A stretch of DNA of 64,000 nucleotides from Leptospira wolbachii serovar Codice str. CDC (GTDB lineage Bacteria > Spirochaetota > Leptospiria > Leptospirales > Leptospiraceae): the NCBI RefSeq assembly GCF_000332515.2, contig NZ_AOGZ02000016.1, positions 195,628 through 259,627 on the forward strand, given 5' to 3'. The position numbers and the translations under genes are program-made. Numbering within the stretch: the stretch's first letter is position 1; the number at the start of each line of letters is the position of its first letter. Shown here piece after piece: positions 18,038-27,715 of this stretch. The notes under the pieces were generated by a model. The model ran no database searches. It was not told where the DNA came from and saw only the letters and a list, made by a program, of their open reading frames with translations.

Positions 18038-18427
18038 ATGTTAGGACTAACCGTTCACAGAAAAAAGAGTTTTGAAGATACCATCACCGACACAACCGAA
18101 GCTTTAAAAAAAGAAGGTTTCGGCGTTCTTACCACCATCGACGTTAAACACACACTCAAAGAAAAAATCGGAGTCGATTTCAAACGTTATACCATCCTTG
18201 GAGCCTGTAACCCTGGTTTTGCGCACAAAGCCCTCCAAACAGCCGATGAAATTGGACTATTATTACCTTGCAACGTTGTTGTCACCGAAGAAAAAAATGG
18301 GGAAACCAAAGTCTCTATCTTTGATCCCATGACCATGACGAAGTTAGTTCAAAATCCCGAACTCGAAAAAATCGCCAAAGAAGTACAAGAGAAACTAATT
18401 CAGGTCATCCATCACTTACACGAATGA
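18038..18427 (+). CDS. DUF302 domain protein
   Basis: The protein is 129 residues and a single DUF302 domain (TT1751-like): MLGLTVHRKKSFEDTITDTTEALKKEGFGVLTTIDVK at the start, ILGACNPGFAHKAL in the middle and LLLPCNVVV after it. Two Cys residues occupy the family positions. DUF302 proteins are often controlled by copper or sulfane-sulfur sensors and associated with those stresses; the biochemical role is not established. The operator described just upstream supports this. Confidence 0.9.
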   Translation: MLGLTVHRKKSFEDTITDTTEALKKEGFGVLTTIDVKHTLKEKIGVDFKRYTILGACNPGFAHKALQTADEIGLLLPCNVVVTEEKNGETKVSIFDPMTMTKLVQNPELEKIAKEVQEKLIQVIHHLHE

Positions 18428-18439
18428 ATTAAATTTTTC

Positions 18440-18610
18440 GGGAAACTAGTGGGTGCGCCTCGCCGATGGATTTTTATATCCATATTGCATCCATTAGGCG
18501 ATCCCGCTTTACGCTTCAATCTTTCTGGAAGGGTAGCCTGTACCAAACATAGTTATCCAACCAGAAAGGATTTCCGCTGCAATCGGTGGCGCTGAAGTTT
18601 AGATTTAATT
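18440..18610. repeat. Structured intergenic stretch, possible repeat-element remnant
   Basis: The 221 bp between the DUF302 and lipoprotein genes has no credible gene. It is GC-richer than its surroundings, with CGCCTCGCCGATGG, GGCGATCCCGC, CTTTCTGG paired at a distance with CCAGAAAG, and GCTTCAATC / GCTGCAATC echoes. This looks like an interspersed intergenic repeat of the kind scattered in Leptospira chromosomes, but I see only one copy here, so repeat status is a guess. Confidence 0.25.
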
Positions 18611-18648
18611 TTACAAACAGTTGGTACTTAAATTTTTCCCCTTGCCAA

Positions 18649-19044
18649 TCACTTACAAAAAGCCGGTAAGGTTTTTGTCCGAGTGTAACAAACCGTAACT
18701 CCCGCAGTAGTCATTCCAAAAAGATTCAAAGGACCTCCCACTGGATACTGTGCAGTCGAAGCAGGACCTACTTGCCAATTGATATTATAGTTCCCTTCTG
18801 AGCCAGTGATCTGTCCTTTAACCACACTGCTTGTTTTTTTATAACAAGATTTGATATCTCGATTGTTGCTAATGATAAGCCAAGCAGAAACATTGGAACT
18901 TGGGTCTTTGACACAATTGTTTGTTAATACCCAACTACCTTCTAAAATGGTCCGACCTTCATCGGCCCCTACTTTTTCTCCTGACTGGCAATGGAAAGCT
19001 GATACAGAAACTGCCAACGCGATGATTAAACTAATTTTTTTCAA
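18649..19044 (-). CDS. Small lipoprotein of unknown function
   Basis: The 131-residue product has a lipoprotein signal with Cys at residue 19 (SAFHC). The mature part has three further Cys (NNCVKD, IKSCYKK, TVCYTR) and a C-terminal FCK, so disulfides are possible. It starts at TTG 19044 behind a strong AAAGGAG. That ribosome binding site is buried in a hairpin (19053-19083), which suggests control of translation. No family recognised. Confidence 0.75.
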   Translation of the reverse strand: MKKISLIIALAVSVSAFHCQSGEKVGADEGRTILEGSWVLTNNCVKDPSSNVSAWLIISNNRDIKSCYKKTSSVVKGQITGSEGNYNINWQVGPASTAQYPVGGPLNLFGMTTAGVTVCYTRTKTLPAFCK

Positions 19045-19050
19045 AATTTG

Positions 19051-19083
19051 CTCCTTTGTGGAAATTTATTATTTCTACAAAGG
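19051..19083 (-). promoter_or_regulatory. 5' leader hairpin that covers the ribosome binding site
   Basis: On the minus strand the leader reads CCTTTGTAGAAAT, loop AATAA, then ATTTCCACAAAGG: a 13-pair stem with one G-T pair. The last bases of the 3' arm (AAAGG, then AG) are the AAAGGAG ribosome binding site of the lipoprotein gene, which starts about 7 bases on. When folded the stem should block ribosomes. The shape fits an RNA thermometer or another translational switch; this is prediction only. Confidence 0.5.
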
Positions 19084-19150
19084 GAGATTAGAGACTAAAA
19101 TTTCTGAAGTAAGTCAAACTTTATTCTAAATATTTTCTTAATTTTTAATT

Positions 19151-20059
19151 TTATTTTTCGTTAACCCACAAAACAGCGGTATTCTCACTTTCCGCTTTTT
19201 TCCGAAACACCTCTAAAATTGCACAAAACAAAATCACACCGCCACCTAACCAAAGCCTTTCGGGTGGCACCTCTCCCAAAAAATACCAGGCCGCCAAACT
19301 TCCGTATATCGGACTTAAGGTAGACAAAGTGCCCGCAGTAGTTACCGATAAATTTGATAAACTGCGAATCCAAATAGTATGGGCAAGTGAGGTAAAAATC
19401 CCAGCAAGCACCACCTGGAACAACAGGTATTTGGGTTCAGCCAACATTACAAATAGTCCATCGGCAAAGGGAAGTAAAACCAAGGTAGTGGCAATCAGTT
19501 GGGTGAAAAGAATTTGGGCACTAGGATAATGAACATGCATTTCTTTAGTCAGTAGATTCCGAATCGCATAGAGAACTGCCGAAACCACACCCCAAACCAC
19601 TCCTTGGAACATTTGGTTGTTCCAAGAAAGATCGGGTACAATGAGGAAAAGCCCAAAAAAGGAAAAACAAGCCAAAAAGAATGCAAAAGGATCGGGGCGT
19701 TTTCCACCAAGCAAAGGTTCGATGAGTGCAGAAAACACAGGATAGGTGAAAAGAGACAACATCCCGACTGCCACAGTGGACACTTGGATGGAGTGAAAGT
19801 AAGTCACCCAATGCAAAGCAAATAAAATTCCAATTCCAAATACAAACAAAAAGTCCTTAAAACTTCGGTAGGATACAGACTTACCACGAAGCAAAAAGAA
19901 GAGTCCGAGTAAAATGACAGAAAATAGTGCCCGACCGGAGATGATCGTGACTGCAGGAAAGGGAAGGAGTTTGGCAAACAAAGTGACGTTCCCCATAATG
20001 AGGATCGTCAAATTGAGTTCCAATACAGATCGTAAAAAGCTAGGAGAAGAAGACTTCAC
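19151..20059 (-). CDS. EamA/DMT-family transporter
   Basis: The product is 302 residues with about ten transmembrane helices arranged as two EamA repeats. The second repeat has the family-typical LSPIYGSLAAWYFLGEVPPERLWLGGGVIL segment. Members export metabolites such as amino acids or nucleotide sugars; the substrate cannot be told. It starts 7 bp after the DUF2505-like gene and is probably co-transcribed with it and with the ferritin-like gene. Confidence 0.9.
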   Translation of the reverse strand: MKSSSPSFLRSVLELNLTILIMGNVTLFAKLLPFPAVTIISGRALFSVILLGLFFLLRGKSVSYRSFKDFLFVFGIGILFALHWVTYFHSIQVSTVAVGMLSLFTYPVFSALIEPLLGGKRPDPFAFFLACFSFFGLFLIVPDLSWNNQMFQGVVWGVVSAVLYAIRNLLTKEMHVHYPSAQILFTQLIATTLVLLPFADGLFVMLAEPKYLLFQVVLAGIFTSLAHTIWIRSLSNLSVTTAGTLSTLSPIYGSLAAWYFLGEVPPERLWLGGGVILFCAILEVFRKKAESENTAVLWVNEK

Positions 20060-20066
20060 TTCTTAC

Positions 20067-20549
20067 TTAGGATTCGACCCCCAGAAATTTGGCGATGGAT
20101 TTTCTATCTTTTTCCAAACTATGTTTGTGAATTTCTTCGATGGCCTTCTCCACAATGGGAGAAACAAAAAGAAGACTAGAAATCACATCTACATCATAAG
20201 AACGTTTGGACTCAAGGCCATCCGCTTCGTATTTACTTTTCCCTTTGATCACAAACACATTGTCTTTTCCCGGAGGAGAGATTTTAAATTCATGAGTATT
20301 GGTAGTAATATCAAAAGTGGATTCTTCCAAAAGAGAAAGGTCGTTCAGTGCTGCCGATAGAACGGCAGGCATAGAACCTTCCAAACTCACTTTCCGTTTT
20401 TGGCGAATGATATTCCCTTCTTTCGTTTCTTCCAATAGAGTTACATTTTTTAAATCAGGGAACTGATCTAGATGTTTGTATCTCTCTTCTCTGGCGTGAA
20501 GGAGTTTTTCGAGGGAAACGGGAAATGTATGAGTTACTTGGTATTTCAC
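20067..20549 (-). CDS. DUF2505 (SRPBCC-like) protein
   Basis: The 160-residue cytoplasmic protein starts MKYQVTHTFPVSLEKLL, as in DUF2505 and related SRPBCC polyketide-cyclase-like folds that make a hydrophobic pocket. Its ATG shares a base with the stop of the upstream ferritin-like gene (TAATG), so translation is coupled. The ligand is unknown. Confidence 0.7.
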   Translation of the reverse strand: MKYQVTHTFPVSLEKLLHAREERYKHLDQFPDLKNVTLLEETKEGNIIRQKRKVSLEGSMPAVLSAALNDLSLLEESTFDITTNTHEFKISPPGKDNVFVIKGKSKYEADGLESKRSYDVDVISSLLFVSPIVEKAIEEIHKHSLEKDRKSIAKFLGVES

Positions 20550-21304
20550 TATTTTTTCTTACCTTTTTTCTTAGCGGGTTTGGCTTTTGGTTTCGCCACT
20601 GTTTTTTTTACGGCTTTTTTTGGTGCCTTTTTTGCAGCTTTCTTCGCCGACTTCTTGTTTGCTGGTTTGGCTGGTTTAGAAGTTTTTTTAGCAGATGGTT
20701 TTGTTTTTGCCGTTTGCGGTTTAGAAGCTTTTGGTTTTGGTGACAGCTTAGAAGAACGATTGACCTCTTCCATCAACTCCTCATCTTCCCAGTAGAAAAC
20801 TTGGTCCGCAGGGGTGGACTGTTCCATTGCCATTGCTTGTGCTTCTAAAAGCGAATTATTGGATTCGTTAAAGTTAGCCAATTTTTGGAATAACAAATTG
20901 ATTTTTGGATCTTGGAATTTGTTTCGGATGGTGGCATAAAAATTACGCGCATCCTCCCCTTCTCTGATAGCAAGCTCTATTGCTTTTCTTTCGTCAGCTT
21001 TCACTTCTTCATTTTTATTGCGATCTAACCGATCCATTACCTTTTGGATGGTCGAAGAATGAAACTTTTCTATTTCAGAAAGTTGTTTTAAGTTAGGAAG
21101 TTCTTTTCCTTCTGCACTTTTATAGATGTCTTTGATGAATTTAATATGCTCATCACCATCTAACGCAAGTTGGCTGAAAAGTTCTCTGATTTGGCCTTCC
21201 GGTAAACTTTCGGAAAGTTTTAAATAAAAATTGAAACATTGAACTTCGTGTTCAATTGCGGCCGCAACTGCCTCTATAAAGGATGTTTTTTTTAGCGATT
21301 TCAT
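20549..21304 (-). CDS. Ferritin-like protein with histone-H1-like tail
   Basis: Residues 1 to about 165 form a ferritin-like four-helix bundle related to rubrerythrin: EAVAAAIEHE and GDEHIKF give the first half of a metal site. In the second half the expected ExxH is replaced (FNESNNSLL), so a normal di-iron centre is doubtful. From about residue 185 the chain is a Lys/Ala/Pro-rich repeat (KPAKPANKKSAKKAAKKAPKK and similar) ending KKKGKKK, like histone H1 or chlamydial Hc1. Such tails bind DNA or other polyanions. A Dps-like DNA-associated role is possible but not shown. Confidence 0.75.
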   Translation of the reverse strand: MKSLKKTSFIEAVAAAIEHEVQCFNFYLKLSESLPEGQIRELFSQLALDGDEHIKFIKDIYKSAEGKELPNLKQLSEIEKFHSSTIQKVMDRLDRNKNEEVKADERKAIELAIREGEDARNFYATIRNKFQDPKINLLFQKLANFNESNNSLLEAQAMAMEQSTPADQVFYWEDEELMEEVNRSSKLSPKPKASKPQTAKTKPSAKKTSKPAKPANKKSAKKAAKKAPKKAVKKTVAKPKAKPAKKKGKKK

Positions 21305-21362
21305 AATCCCATTCCCCGGTTTTTAAAAACCATAGATACGATACTAGTGAGTTTTAAGTGAA

Positions 21363-22031
21363 TCAAGTATTTTTCACAGATTGAAAATCCAACTCTTCTG
21401 CCTTTGTAGCTGAGTAGATGAGCACTTGAGCAATATAGTAAGTTACCATAATTCCCATAGATGCAGTGAATCTGTCCATTTCTGGTTTTAAAAACATAGA
21501 ATAGGCAATAATAGAATCGGATAAAATGAATACCAATGCACCAAGTAGGCCCAAGTAGAAAGGTTTGGACACAGAATTTCTAGCAGCAGCACGCCAACCC
21601 ATCAAACAAATTGCTGAAATGTATACACCAACTGGAATGAGAAGCGATCCAAGTTTTGGAACCAGTACAAGAAAAAAAGAAGACCCAAAGAGTAAAAATG
21701 GGATTGCAAGCAGGGGTTTAATTTTTGAGTCCAACGTGAACGCATAAGAGTAGATCAATTGTGCAATGAGAAAGGAACCCAACCCAAAAACAAAGTATCC
21801 TTGTTTTGGTAAGGCTAAAAAGCTATCTCCAAAAAGGGAAAACACAAGGCCAACCGCAATCAATTTCCCTCGTTTTTCCAATTGGGGAAAGTAGCGAAAG
21901 AGCGCTACAATGAGGATCAGAATGGGAATGATTTTCGAAGGGAGATAGAAGGCATCCTCTTTTGTGATCGTAGCGATCGCAAAAAGATGCACAACAGAAT
22001 AGAGAACAAACAAAACAATTTCTTTAGCCAT
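21363..22031 (-). CDS. YhhN/TMEM86-family membrane protein
   Basis: The 222-residue polytopic protein (about eight short transmembrane helices) has the family motifs GLVFSLFGDSFLAL and GALVFILSDSIIAY. YhhN proteins are related to TMEM86 lysoplasmalogenases, which split vinyl-ether lysolipids. The conserved Asp residues of both motifs are present. A role in ether-lipid turnover is by family only; the gene stands alone and divergent from the next. Confidence 0.85.
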   Translation of the reverse strand: MAKEIVLFVLYSVVHLFAIATITKEDAFYLPSKIIPILILIVALFRYFPQLEKRGKLIAVGLVFSLFGDSFLALPKQGYFVFGLGSFLIAQLIYSYAFTLDSKIKPLLAIPFLLFGSSFFLVLVPKLGSLLIPVGVYISAICLMGWRAAARNSVSKPFYLGLLGALVFILSDSIIAYSMFLKPEMDRFTASMGIMVTYYIAQVLIYSATKAEELDFQSVKNT

Positions 22032-22096
22032 ATTTCTTACTTTACAGGGATATCATTCTCGAGATTTCATCAGATGAAAGCCCGAGTGATCAGCCT

Positions 22097-22405
22097 ATGA
22101 AACAAACACGACCCTTGTCCATCCTTTTCTTAATTTGTCTCTTATGGACCCAGACTTTGTCCGCAAGAGAAGTGCCCTCTGGTGGCGAAATGTTGATCGA
22201 TTTGATTTTGGCACGCCCCATGGGACTTGCCGGAACCTTAGTTGGGACCGCTGCCTTTATTGTCGCCTCCCCTTTCACACTGATGTCGGGTACTTTCTTG
22301 CAGTCTGGTAGACGTCTAGTTGTTTATCCTGCTAAGTTTACCTTCACACGTGGGTTAGGCGACTTCCCAGGTTATATGGAAGATTACCAAATCGTAGAGG
22401 AATAA
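22097..22405 (+). CDS. Small exported protein upstream of mutA
   Basis: The product is 102 residues with a signal peptide (cleavage probably after TLSA) and then an Ala/Gly-rich hydrophobic stretch (GLAGTLVGTAAFIVASPF) that could be a membrane segment. I know similar two-helix exported proteins only as hypothetical. Its stop lies one base before the TTG of mutA, so it may be the first gene of that operon. Confidence 0.65.
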   Translation: MKQTRPLSILFLICLLWTQTLSAREVPSGGEMLIDLILARPMGLAGTLVGTAAFIVASPFTLMSGTFLQSGRRLVVYPAKFTFTRGLGDFPGYMEDYQIVEE

Positions 22406-22406
22406 A

Positions 22407-24218
22407 TTGAACGAATTTCTATTTTCAGACTTTCCTGAAGTTTCGACTGAGGATTGGAAAAACCAAATCCTGAAAGATTTAAAAGGCAACCCTTGGGACA
22501 AAGTCACTTGGGAAACAGAAGAAGGTTTCAAAATCGAACCCTTCTACCGCAAAGAAGATACCACTGACATTCCACGAGTTTACAAACGAAACCCCGGATG
22601 GAATGTCACGGAAACAATTACCTCTGAATCGGAATTGAACGACCTTCCCAAAAAAGGTGCCGATGCTGCGATCCTTATTTCCCATGAAGAAAAAGGAAAT
22701 CCATTCGGATTAAAAATCAACTCATCTACTGACCTAGAAAAACTTGCCGGCCTTACGGGAAATCTTCCGCTTATAGTTTCTCTAACAACAAGAACGGTAT
22801 CCTTTGTTGACTCACTAAAAAAACTCACGTCTTCGCATAACACTGTACTTGGTGATTTTGATCCTTATGGAATTGCACTTCTGTATGGGGAACTAGGAAC
22901 AGAAGAAACAAACATTGGAAAATCATTTTCTACACTTTCTGGATCCAAAGGATTTGCTGGTGTGGGAATTCACAGTTACTACTTACGTGATGCAGGTGCT
23001 TCCATCGGACAGGAATTGGCCTATTCTCTTTCTTGGGGAGTGGATTACTTAAACCGTCATATAGATGTTGGAGTTTCCATTGAAGATGCTGCCTCCAACA
23101 TTTGGTTTTGGATGGGCATTGGCTCCGACTACTTCACAGAAATCGCAAAGTTCCGAGCCATGAGAATCCTCTGGACGGAAATTTTAAATGCCTACAAACC
23201 TGGGCTTGGGGAAACCGTTCCGGCTCTCATCGTAGCAAGAACTTCAAGTTTCCAATTCACAGCCTACGATCCTTATGTAAACATGTTACGAGGAACTACA
23301 GCGGCTATGTCTGCGGTCATGGGTGGTGCAGATTTTGTTTCTGTGTTGCCATTCGACTCTGAATACTCCGCACAACAAGAGTTAGGCAAACGAATTGCTA
23401 GAAACTCACAACTTCTCCTTCGTTATGAGTCCTTTCTCGACAAAGTGGAAGACCCTGCGGCTGGATCTTATTATTTGGAAGTCCTTACCAAAAAACTAGC
23501 AGAAACTGCTTGGGCCAAATTCCAAACTTTGGAAACCGAAGGTGGATTTGGAGAGGCCTTAAAAAAAGGAAATATCCAAAAAGAAATCAAATCACGGGCA
23601 GACAAAAAAAGAGATGCCCTTGCTACCAAAAAAGAAATCCTACTTGGTACAAACCAATACCCGCTTCCCTCAGAAAGACATCCTGAGCTTACAAAATCTT
23701 TAGAAGAGACAACAAAACTGAATCACTTTTCCACTGAGTCAACTTACGCACGTTTGGCCCCCATTCGCCTTTCGTATGAATTTGACAAATGGAGAAATAT
23801 TACCGATGCCTATGTGGCTTCTGGGAAAAAACTCCCAAAGATATTTTTACTTACCCTAGGTGACTTAACCATGCGGAAAGCAAGGGCCGGTTTTAGTTCG
23901 AATTTTCTCGGTTGCCTTGGGTATGAAATTATTGATTCGCTTGGATTTCCTTCGGTCAAGGAAGGAGTTGCTCGGGCCAAAGAACTGGGTGCCGACATTG
24001 TAGTCTTATGTTCGTCTGACGAAGAGTATGCGACCTACCTTTCCGAATTTACCTCGGAGATGAAGACCCAATTGCCAAACTCTTGGAAGTTACTTGCCGG
24101 TTATCCGAAAGACCTCATCAAAGAAGCAGAATCTCTCGGGATCGATGATTTCATCCACATGAAACGAAACATCGTGGAATTTATGGAAAAAGCCCAAACC
24201 AAATGGATCGGGAAATAA
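22407..24218 (+). CDS. mutA: Methylmalonyl-CoA mutase small subunit
   Basis: This is the non-catalytic partner of the B12-dependent mutase that converts methylmalonyl-CoA to succinyl-CoA. The 603-residue protein keeps the barrel domain ([33 protein letters not shown]) and a C-terminal B12-domain relic. The relic reads [16 protein letters not shown], lacking the DxHxxG cobalamin ligand, as expected for the small subunit. It starts at TTG 22407 with AGAGG six bases upstream. No cobalamin riboswitch is visible ahead of it. Confidence 0.9.
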   Translation: MNEFLFSDFPEVSTEDWKNQILKDLKGNPWDKVTWETEEGFKIEPFYRKEDTTDIPRVYKRNPGWNVTETITSESELNDLPKKGADAAILISHEEKGNPFGLKINSSTDLEKLAGLTGNLPLIVSLTTRTVSFVDSLKKLTSSHNTVLGDFDPYGIALLYGELGTEETNIGKSFSTLSGSKGFAGVGIHSYYLRDAGASIGQELAYSLSWGVDYLNRHIDVGVSIEDAASNIWFWMGIGSDYFTEIAKFRAMRILWTEILNAYKPGLGETVPALIVARTSSFQFTAYDPYVNMLRGTTAAMSAVMGGADFVSVLPFDSEYSAQQELGKRIARNSQLLLRYESFLDKVEDPAAGSYYLEVLTKKLAETAWAKFQTLETEGGFGEALKKGNIQKEIKSRADKKRDALATKKEILLGTNQYPLPSERHPELTKSLEETTKLNHFSTESTYARLAPIRLSYEFDKWRNITDAYVASGKKLPKIFLLTLGDLTMRKARAGFSSNFLGCLGYEIIDSLGFPSVKEGVARAKELGADIVVLCSSDEEYATYLSEFTSEMKTQLPNSWKLLAGYPKDLIKEAESLGIDDFIHMKRNIVEFMEKAQTKWIGK

Positions 24219-24219
24219 A

Positions 24220-26358
24220 ATGAACAAACCTAATTTTGCAAAACTCCCTCTTTCTTTCGGTTCCAATAAACCAGACCCAAAGGCTATTTCCCTTTGGCAA
24301 ACAGCAGAAGGAATCTCCATTCAATCTCGTTATGCGAAAACTGATTTGGAAGGAATGGAACATCTCAACTATGCTGCAGGAATTCCGCCTTACTTACGCG
24401 GACCCTATTCCACCATGTATGTGAATAAACCTTGGACGGTCCGCCAGTATGCAGGATTTTCCACTGCCGAAGAATCCAATGCTTTTTATCGTAGAAACTT
24501 AGCTGCCGGCCAAAAAGGACTTTCCGTTGCCTTTGACCTTGCCACCCACCGTGGATACGACTCAGACCACGAACGAGTGGTAGGAGATGTGGGAAAGGCT
24601 GGTGTGGCGATCGATTCGGTATTGGATATGAAAATCCTCTTCGACCAAATCCCACTCGACCAAATGTCAGTTTCCATGACTATGAATGGGGCCGTCATTC
24701 CAGTCCTTGCCTTTTATATCGTTGCCGCAGAAGAACAAGGAGTCTCCAAAGACAAACTTTCCGGCACCATCCAAAATGATATTTTGAAAGAGTTTATGGT
24801 GCGTAACACATACATTTACCCACCCAAACACTCTATGAAAATCATCGCAGACATCTTTGGTTATACTTCCAAGTACATGCCCAAGTTTAACTCCATCTCC
24901 ATCTCGGGATACCATATGCAAGAGGCCGGCGCTACTGCTGATTTGGAGCTTGCTTATACCCTTGCAGATGGTTGGGAATACATCAAAACAGGAATAGCTT
25001 CTGGACTCACTGTAGATGAGTTTGCTCCTCGCCTCTCTTTCTTTTGGGCGATTGGGATGAACCATTTTATGGAAATTGCCAAAATGCGTGCGGGTCGTCT
25101 TCTTTGGGCAAAAATTGTGAACCAATTCAAACCAAAGTCTAACAAATCTTTGGCGCTCCGGACCCACTGCCAAACTTCGGGTTGGTCCCTCACCGAACAA
25201 GACCCTTTCAACAACGTAGGAAGGACTTGTATCGAAGCAATGGCCGCAGCCCTTGGCCACACTCAGTCCTTACATACCAATGCGTTGGATGAAGCCATTG
25301 CTCTTCCTACCGACTTCTCAGCAAGGATTGCAAGAAATACACAAATCTACTTACAAGAAGAAACAAACATCAACCGTGTGATCGATCCTTGGGGTGGTTC
25401 CTTTTATGTAGAAAAACTCACAAACGATCTGGTACACAAAGCTTGGAGCCTCATCCTCGAAGTACAAAAGTTAGGTGGCATGGCAGAAGCAATTGAAACG
25501 GGAATTCCTAAGATGCGAATCGAAGAAGCATCTGCAAGAAAACAGGCTCGGATCGATTCAGGCAAAGATGTGATTGTGGGAGTGAACCGTTTCCGTTTGG
25601 ATAAAGAAGCTCCCATTGATATTTTAGACATTGATAATACCGCTGTTCGTATTGCCCAAATCAAACGTTTGGAACAAATGAAAAAAGATCGAGATAGTTC
25701 TGCCGTAGAAGCTGCGTTAAATGCCATTACCAAATGTGCCGAAACTGGTGAGGGGAATCTTTTAGAGCTGGCAGTGGATGCTGCTCGCAAACGTGCCTCT
25801 CTCGGCGAAATTTCTTATGCCATGGAAAAAGTATTTGGGAGGTACAAAGCAGTGATTCGTTCCATCTCAGGAGTGTATTCCTCCGAAATTTCCGAAGACA
25901 AAGGGTACCTGGAAGCAAGGTCCCTTGCTGATGAATTTGCGCAACTGGAAGGACGTCGTCCACGGATCATGGTAGCCAAGATGGGCCAAGACGGACACGA
26001 TCGTGGTGCCAAAGTGATCTCTACTAGTTTTGCGGATATGGGCTTTGACGTTGATATCGGGCCTCTTTTCCAAACTCCCGCAGAGGTCGCCAAACAAGTT
26101 GTCGAAAACGATTGCCATATCTTAGGAGTGTCTTCTCTTGCTGCCGGCCACAAAACTTTGGTTCCCCAAGTGATTGAGGAATTAAAGAAACTCGGTGCGG
26201 AAGATGTACTTGTGGTGGTCGGCGGAGTGATTCCAGCCCAAGACTACGACTTCCTCTATAAGTCTGGGGCCACTGCGATTTTTGGACCGGGAACTGTGAT
26301 TTCAGAAGCTGCCAAACAAATTCTGAATCTCCTCCTCGGCGAAAGAAGAGCCGCTTAA
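24220..26358 (+). CDS. mutB: Methylmalonyl-CoA mutase large subunit
   Basis: The 712-residue catalytic subunit has the TIM-barrel CoA and substrate domain ([35 protein letters not shown], then [13 protein letters not shown]) and a C-terminal B12 domain. That domain carries [10 protein letters not shown], whose His is the lower ligand of cobalt, followed by GVSSLAAGH and VVVGGVIP. It starts one base after mutA and is followed by a Rho-independent terminator. The pathway is propionyl-CoA use or its reverse; no epimerase or carboxylase is in the window. Confidence 0.96.
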   Translation: MNKPNFAKLPLSFGSNKPDPKAISLWQTAEGISIQSRYAKTDLEGMEHLNYAAGIPPYLRGPYSTMYVNKPWTVRQYAGFSTAEESNAFYRRNLAAGQKGLSVAFDLATHRGYDSDHERVVGDVGKAGVAIDSVLDMKILFDQIPLDQMSVSMTMNGAVIPVLAFYIVAAEEQGVSKDKLSGTIQNDILKEFMVRNTYIYPPKHSMKIIADIFGYTSKYMPKFNSISISGYHMQEAGATADLELAYTLADGWEYIKTGIASGLTVDEFAPRLSFFWAIGMNHFMEIAKMRAGRLLWAKIVNQFKPKSNKSLALRTHCQTSGWSLTEQDPFNNVGRTCIEAMAAALGHTQSLHTNALDEAIALPTDFSARIARNTQIYLQEETNINRVIDPWGGSFYVEKLTNDLVHKAWSLILEVQKLGGMAEAIETGIPKMRIEEASARKQARIDSGKDVIVGVNRFRLDKEAPIDILDIDNTAVRIAQIKRLEQMKKDRDSSAVEAALNAITKCAETGEGNLLELAVDAARKRASLGEISYAMEKVFGRYKAVIRSISGVYSSEISEDKGYLEARSLADEFAQLEGRRPRIMVAKMGQDGHDRGAKVISTSFADMGFDVDIGPLFQTPAEVAKQVVENDCHILGVSSLAAGHKTLVPQVIEELKKLGAEDVLVVVGGVIPAQDYDFLYKSGATAIFGPGTVISEAAKQILNLLLGERRAA

Positions 26359-26383
26359 GGTTACAAAAGGATCTCTATCCACC

Positions 26384-26422
26384 AAACACCGATTTGTCCA
26401 TAGTGACAGTCGGTGTTTTTTT
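26384..26422 (+). terminator. Rho-independent terminator after mutB
   Basis: AAACACCGA (26384-26392) pairs with TCGGTGTTT (26410-26418), and a second short stem TGTC/GACA sits inside. Seven T residues (26416-26422) follow. The distal meaB gene, 31 bp further on, therefore probably needs its own promoter or read-through. Confidence 0.75.
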
Positions 26423-26452
26423 AAATTTCCGCAGGTAAGATATAAAACCATT

Positions 26453-27565
26453 ATGGAAACACCAAAAGAGGATATGGGCAAAAAGAAAACGAAAGAACCG
26501 GATCCAAATCCAAAGTCTGCTCTTTCGGTAAATCCCGGTGTTGCAGATGCCCCTGCCATTTCTCCTTACATTCGGGACCAAAGAAAAACACTTTCCCGAA
26601 AAGAAACCACAGTAGAAGAATTAGCCGATGGAGTTCTATCGGGAAACCGAACCCATCTTGCCAAGGCCATCACTCTAGTAGAAAGTAACTTGGAAGTTCA
26701 TAATGACAAAGCCCAAGCCATTTTAGAACTTGTGATGCCTAAGGTTGGCAATTCCATTCGGATTGGAATCACAGGAGTTCCCGGCGTTGGGAAATCCACT
26801 TTCATCGAAAGTTTTGGGAGTTATCTCCTAGAACAAAATCACAAACTCGCAGTACTTGCCATTGATCCCAGTAGCCAAAGAACCAAAGGTTCTATTTTGG
26901 GAGACAAAACAAGGATGGAGGTTCTATCCAAGTCTGCCAATGCCTTCATTCGGCCTTCGCCTAGCAGCGGTTCTTTGGGAGGGGTAGCTAGAAAAACACG
27001 CGAATCCATGTACCTTTGTGAAGCCGCAGGGTTTGATACCATCATCATTGAAACAGTCGGTGTGGGACAATCGGAAACACAGGTCCACTCCATGGTGGAT
27101 TTTTTCTTATTACTCATGCTTGCCGGCGCCGGGGACGAACTCCAAGGAATCAAACGGGGAATTATGGAGATGGCTGACCTCATCGCCATCAATAAAGCCG
27201 ATGGACCCAATGAACCTTATGCGATGCGGGCCAGGGTCGAATACGAATCTGCCCTCCACCTCTTCCCTGCTCCAGAATCCAAATGGACACCCAGAGCCAC
27301 TACTTGCAGTAGCATTGGCGGAAAGGGAATTGATGAAATCTGGAAACTGATTTTGGATTATATTTCCACCACAAAAACAAACGGTTATTATGCGAAAAAT
27401 CGAGCAGACCAAACCCGAATGTGGTTTGAAGAAACCCTCAAAGAAGTAGTCCTTGAACAATTCTTTGCTAGGCCTGGCAAAAAAGAATCCATCAAAGCAT
27501 CTGAGAAAAAGCTAATGTCCGGAAAGTCCACTCTTCTCAAAGAAATCAAACATCTGATGGATTGA
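26453..27565 (+). CDS. meaB: Methylmalonyl-CoA mutase-associated GTPase MeaB
   Basis: This 370-residue G3E-family GTPase protects and reloads methylmalonyl-CoA mutase. Seen are the Walker A GVPGVGKST, the family block DPSSQRTKGSILGDKTRM, ETVGVGQSE (switch region) and NKADG (base recognition). The first 60 residues are a Lys/Pro-rich extension longer than usual; ATG 26453 or the second Met (residue 8) could be the start. It follows mutB after the terminator described, and forms a functional set with mutAB. Confidence 0.93.
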   Translation: METPKEDMGKKKTKEPDPNPKSALSVNPGVADAPAISPYIRDQRKTLSRKETTVEELADGVLSGNRTHLAKAITLVESNLEVHNDKAQAILELVMPKVGNSIRIGITGVPGVGKSTFIESFGSYLLEQNHKLAVLAIDPSSQRTKGSILGDKTRMEVLSKSANAFIRPSPSSGSLGGVARKTRESMYLCEAAGFDTIIIETVGVGQSETQVHSMVDFFLLLMLAGAGDELQGIKRGIMEMADLIAINKADGPNEPYAMRARVEYESALHLFPAPESKWTPRATTCSSIGGKGIDEIWKLILDYISTTKTNGYYAKNRADQTRMWFEETLKEVVLEQFFARPGKKESIKASEKKLMSGKSTLLKEIKHLMD

Positions 27566-27603
27566 AAAAAAATGCCACTTGCGCTTCTTTTCGCAAATGG
27601 CAT
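27564..27603 (-). terminator. Hairpin terminator, minus-strand orientation
   Basis: ATGCCA and TTGCG (27572-27583) pair with CGCAA and TGGCAT (27592-27603) around a CTTCTTTT loop, with one internal mismatch. The eight A residues at 27565-27572 become a U run on the minus strand, so it stops leftward transcription coming from the genes at 27799 and beyond. Its stem could also help end meaB, but no T run follows on the plus strand. Confidence 0.65.
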
Positions 27604-27715
27604 CTGCCTCAAGCACTGGAATGTTAATGGAAATCATACGCTACAAAACCGATCCAATAGTAAAATAGATCGGCATTCAGACTGCATTGTACCGGATGGA
27701 AAGGAATTTGTCTAT

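Noticed and set aside
19914..20360. 148-codon plus-strand frame across the EamA and DUF2505 genes
   Set aside because: It crosses two real genes on the opposite strand and has no recognisable content.
22032..22096. Cobalamin riboswitch upstream of the mutase genes
   Set aside because: The gap is 65 bp and shows no B12 box or the expected conserved stems.
24667..25260. 197-codon frame on the minus strand opposite mutB
   Set aside because: It lies entirely inside a certain gene and reads as low-quality protein; it is a codon-bias shadow.
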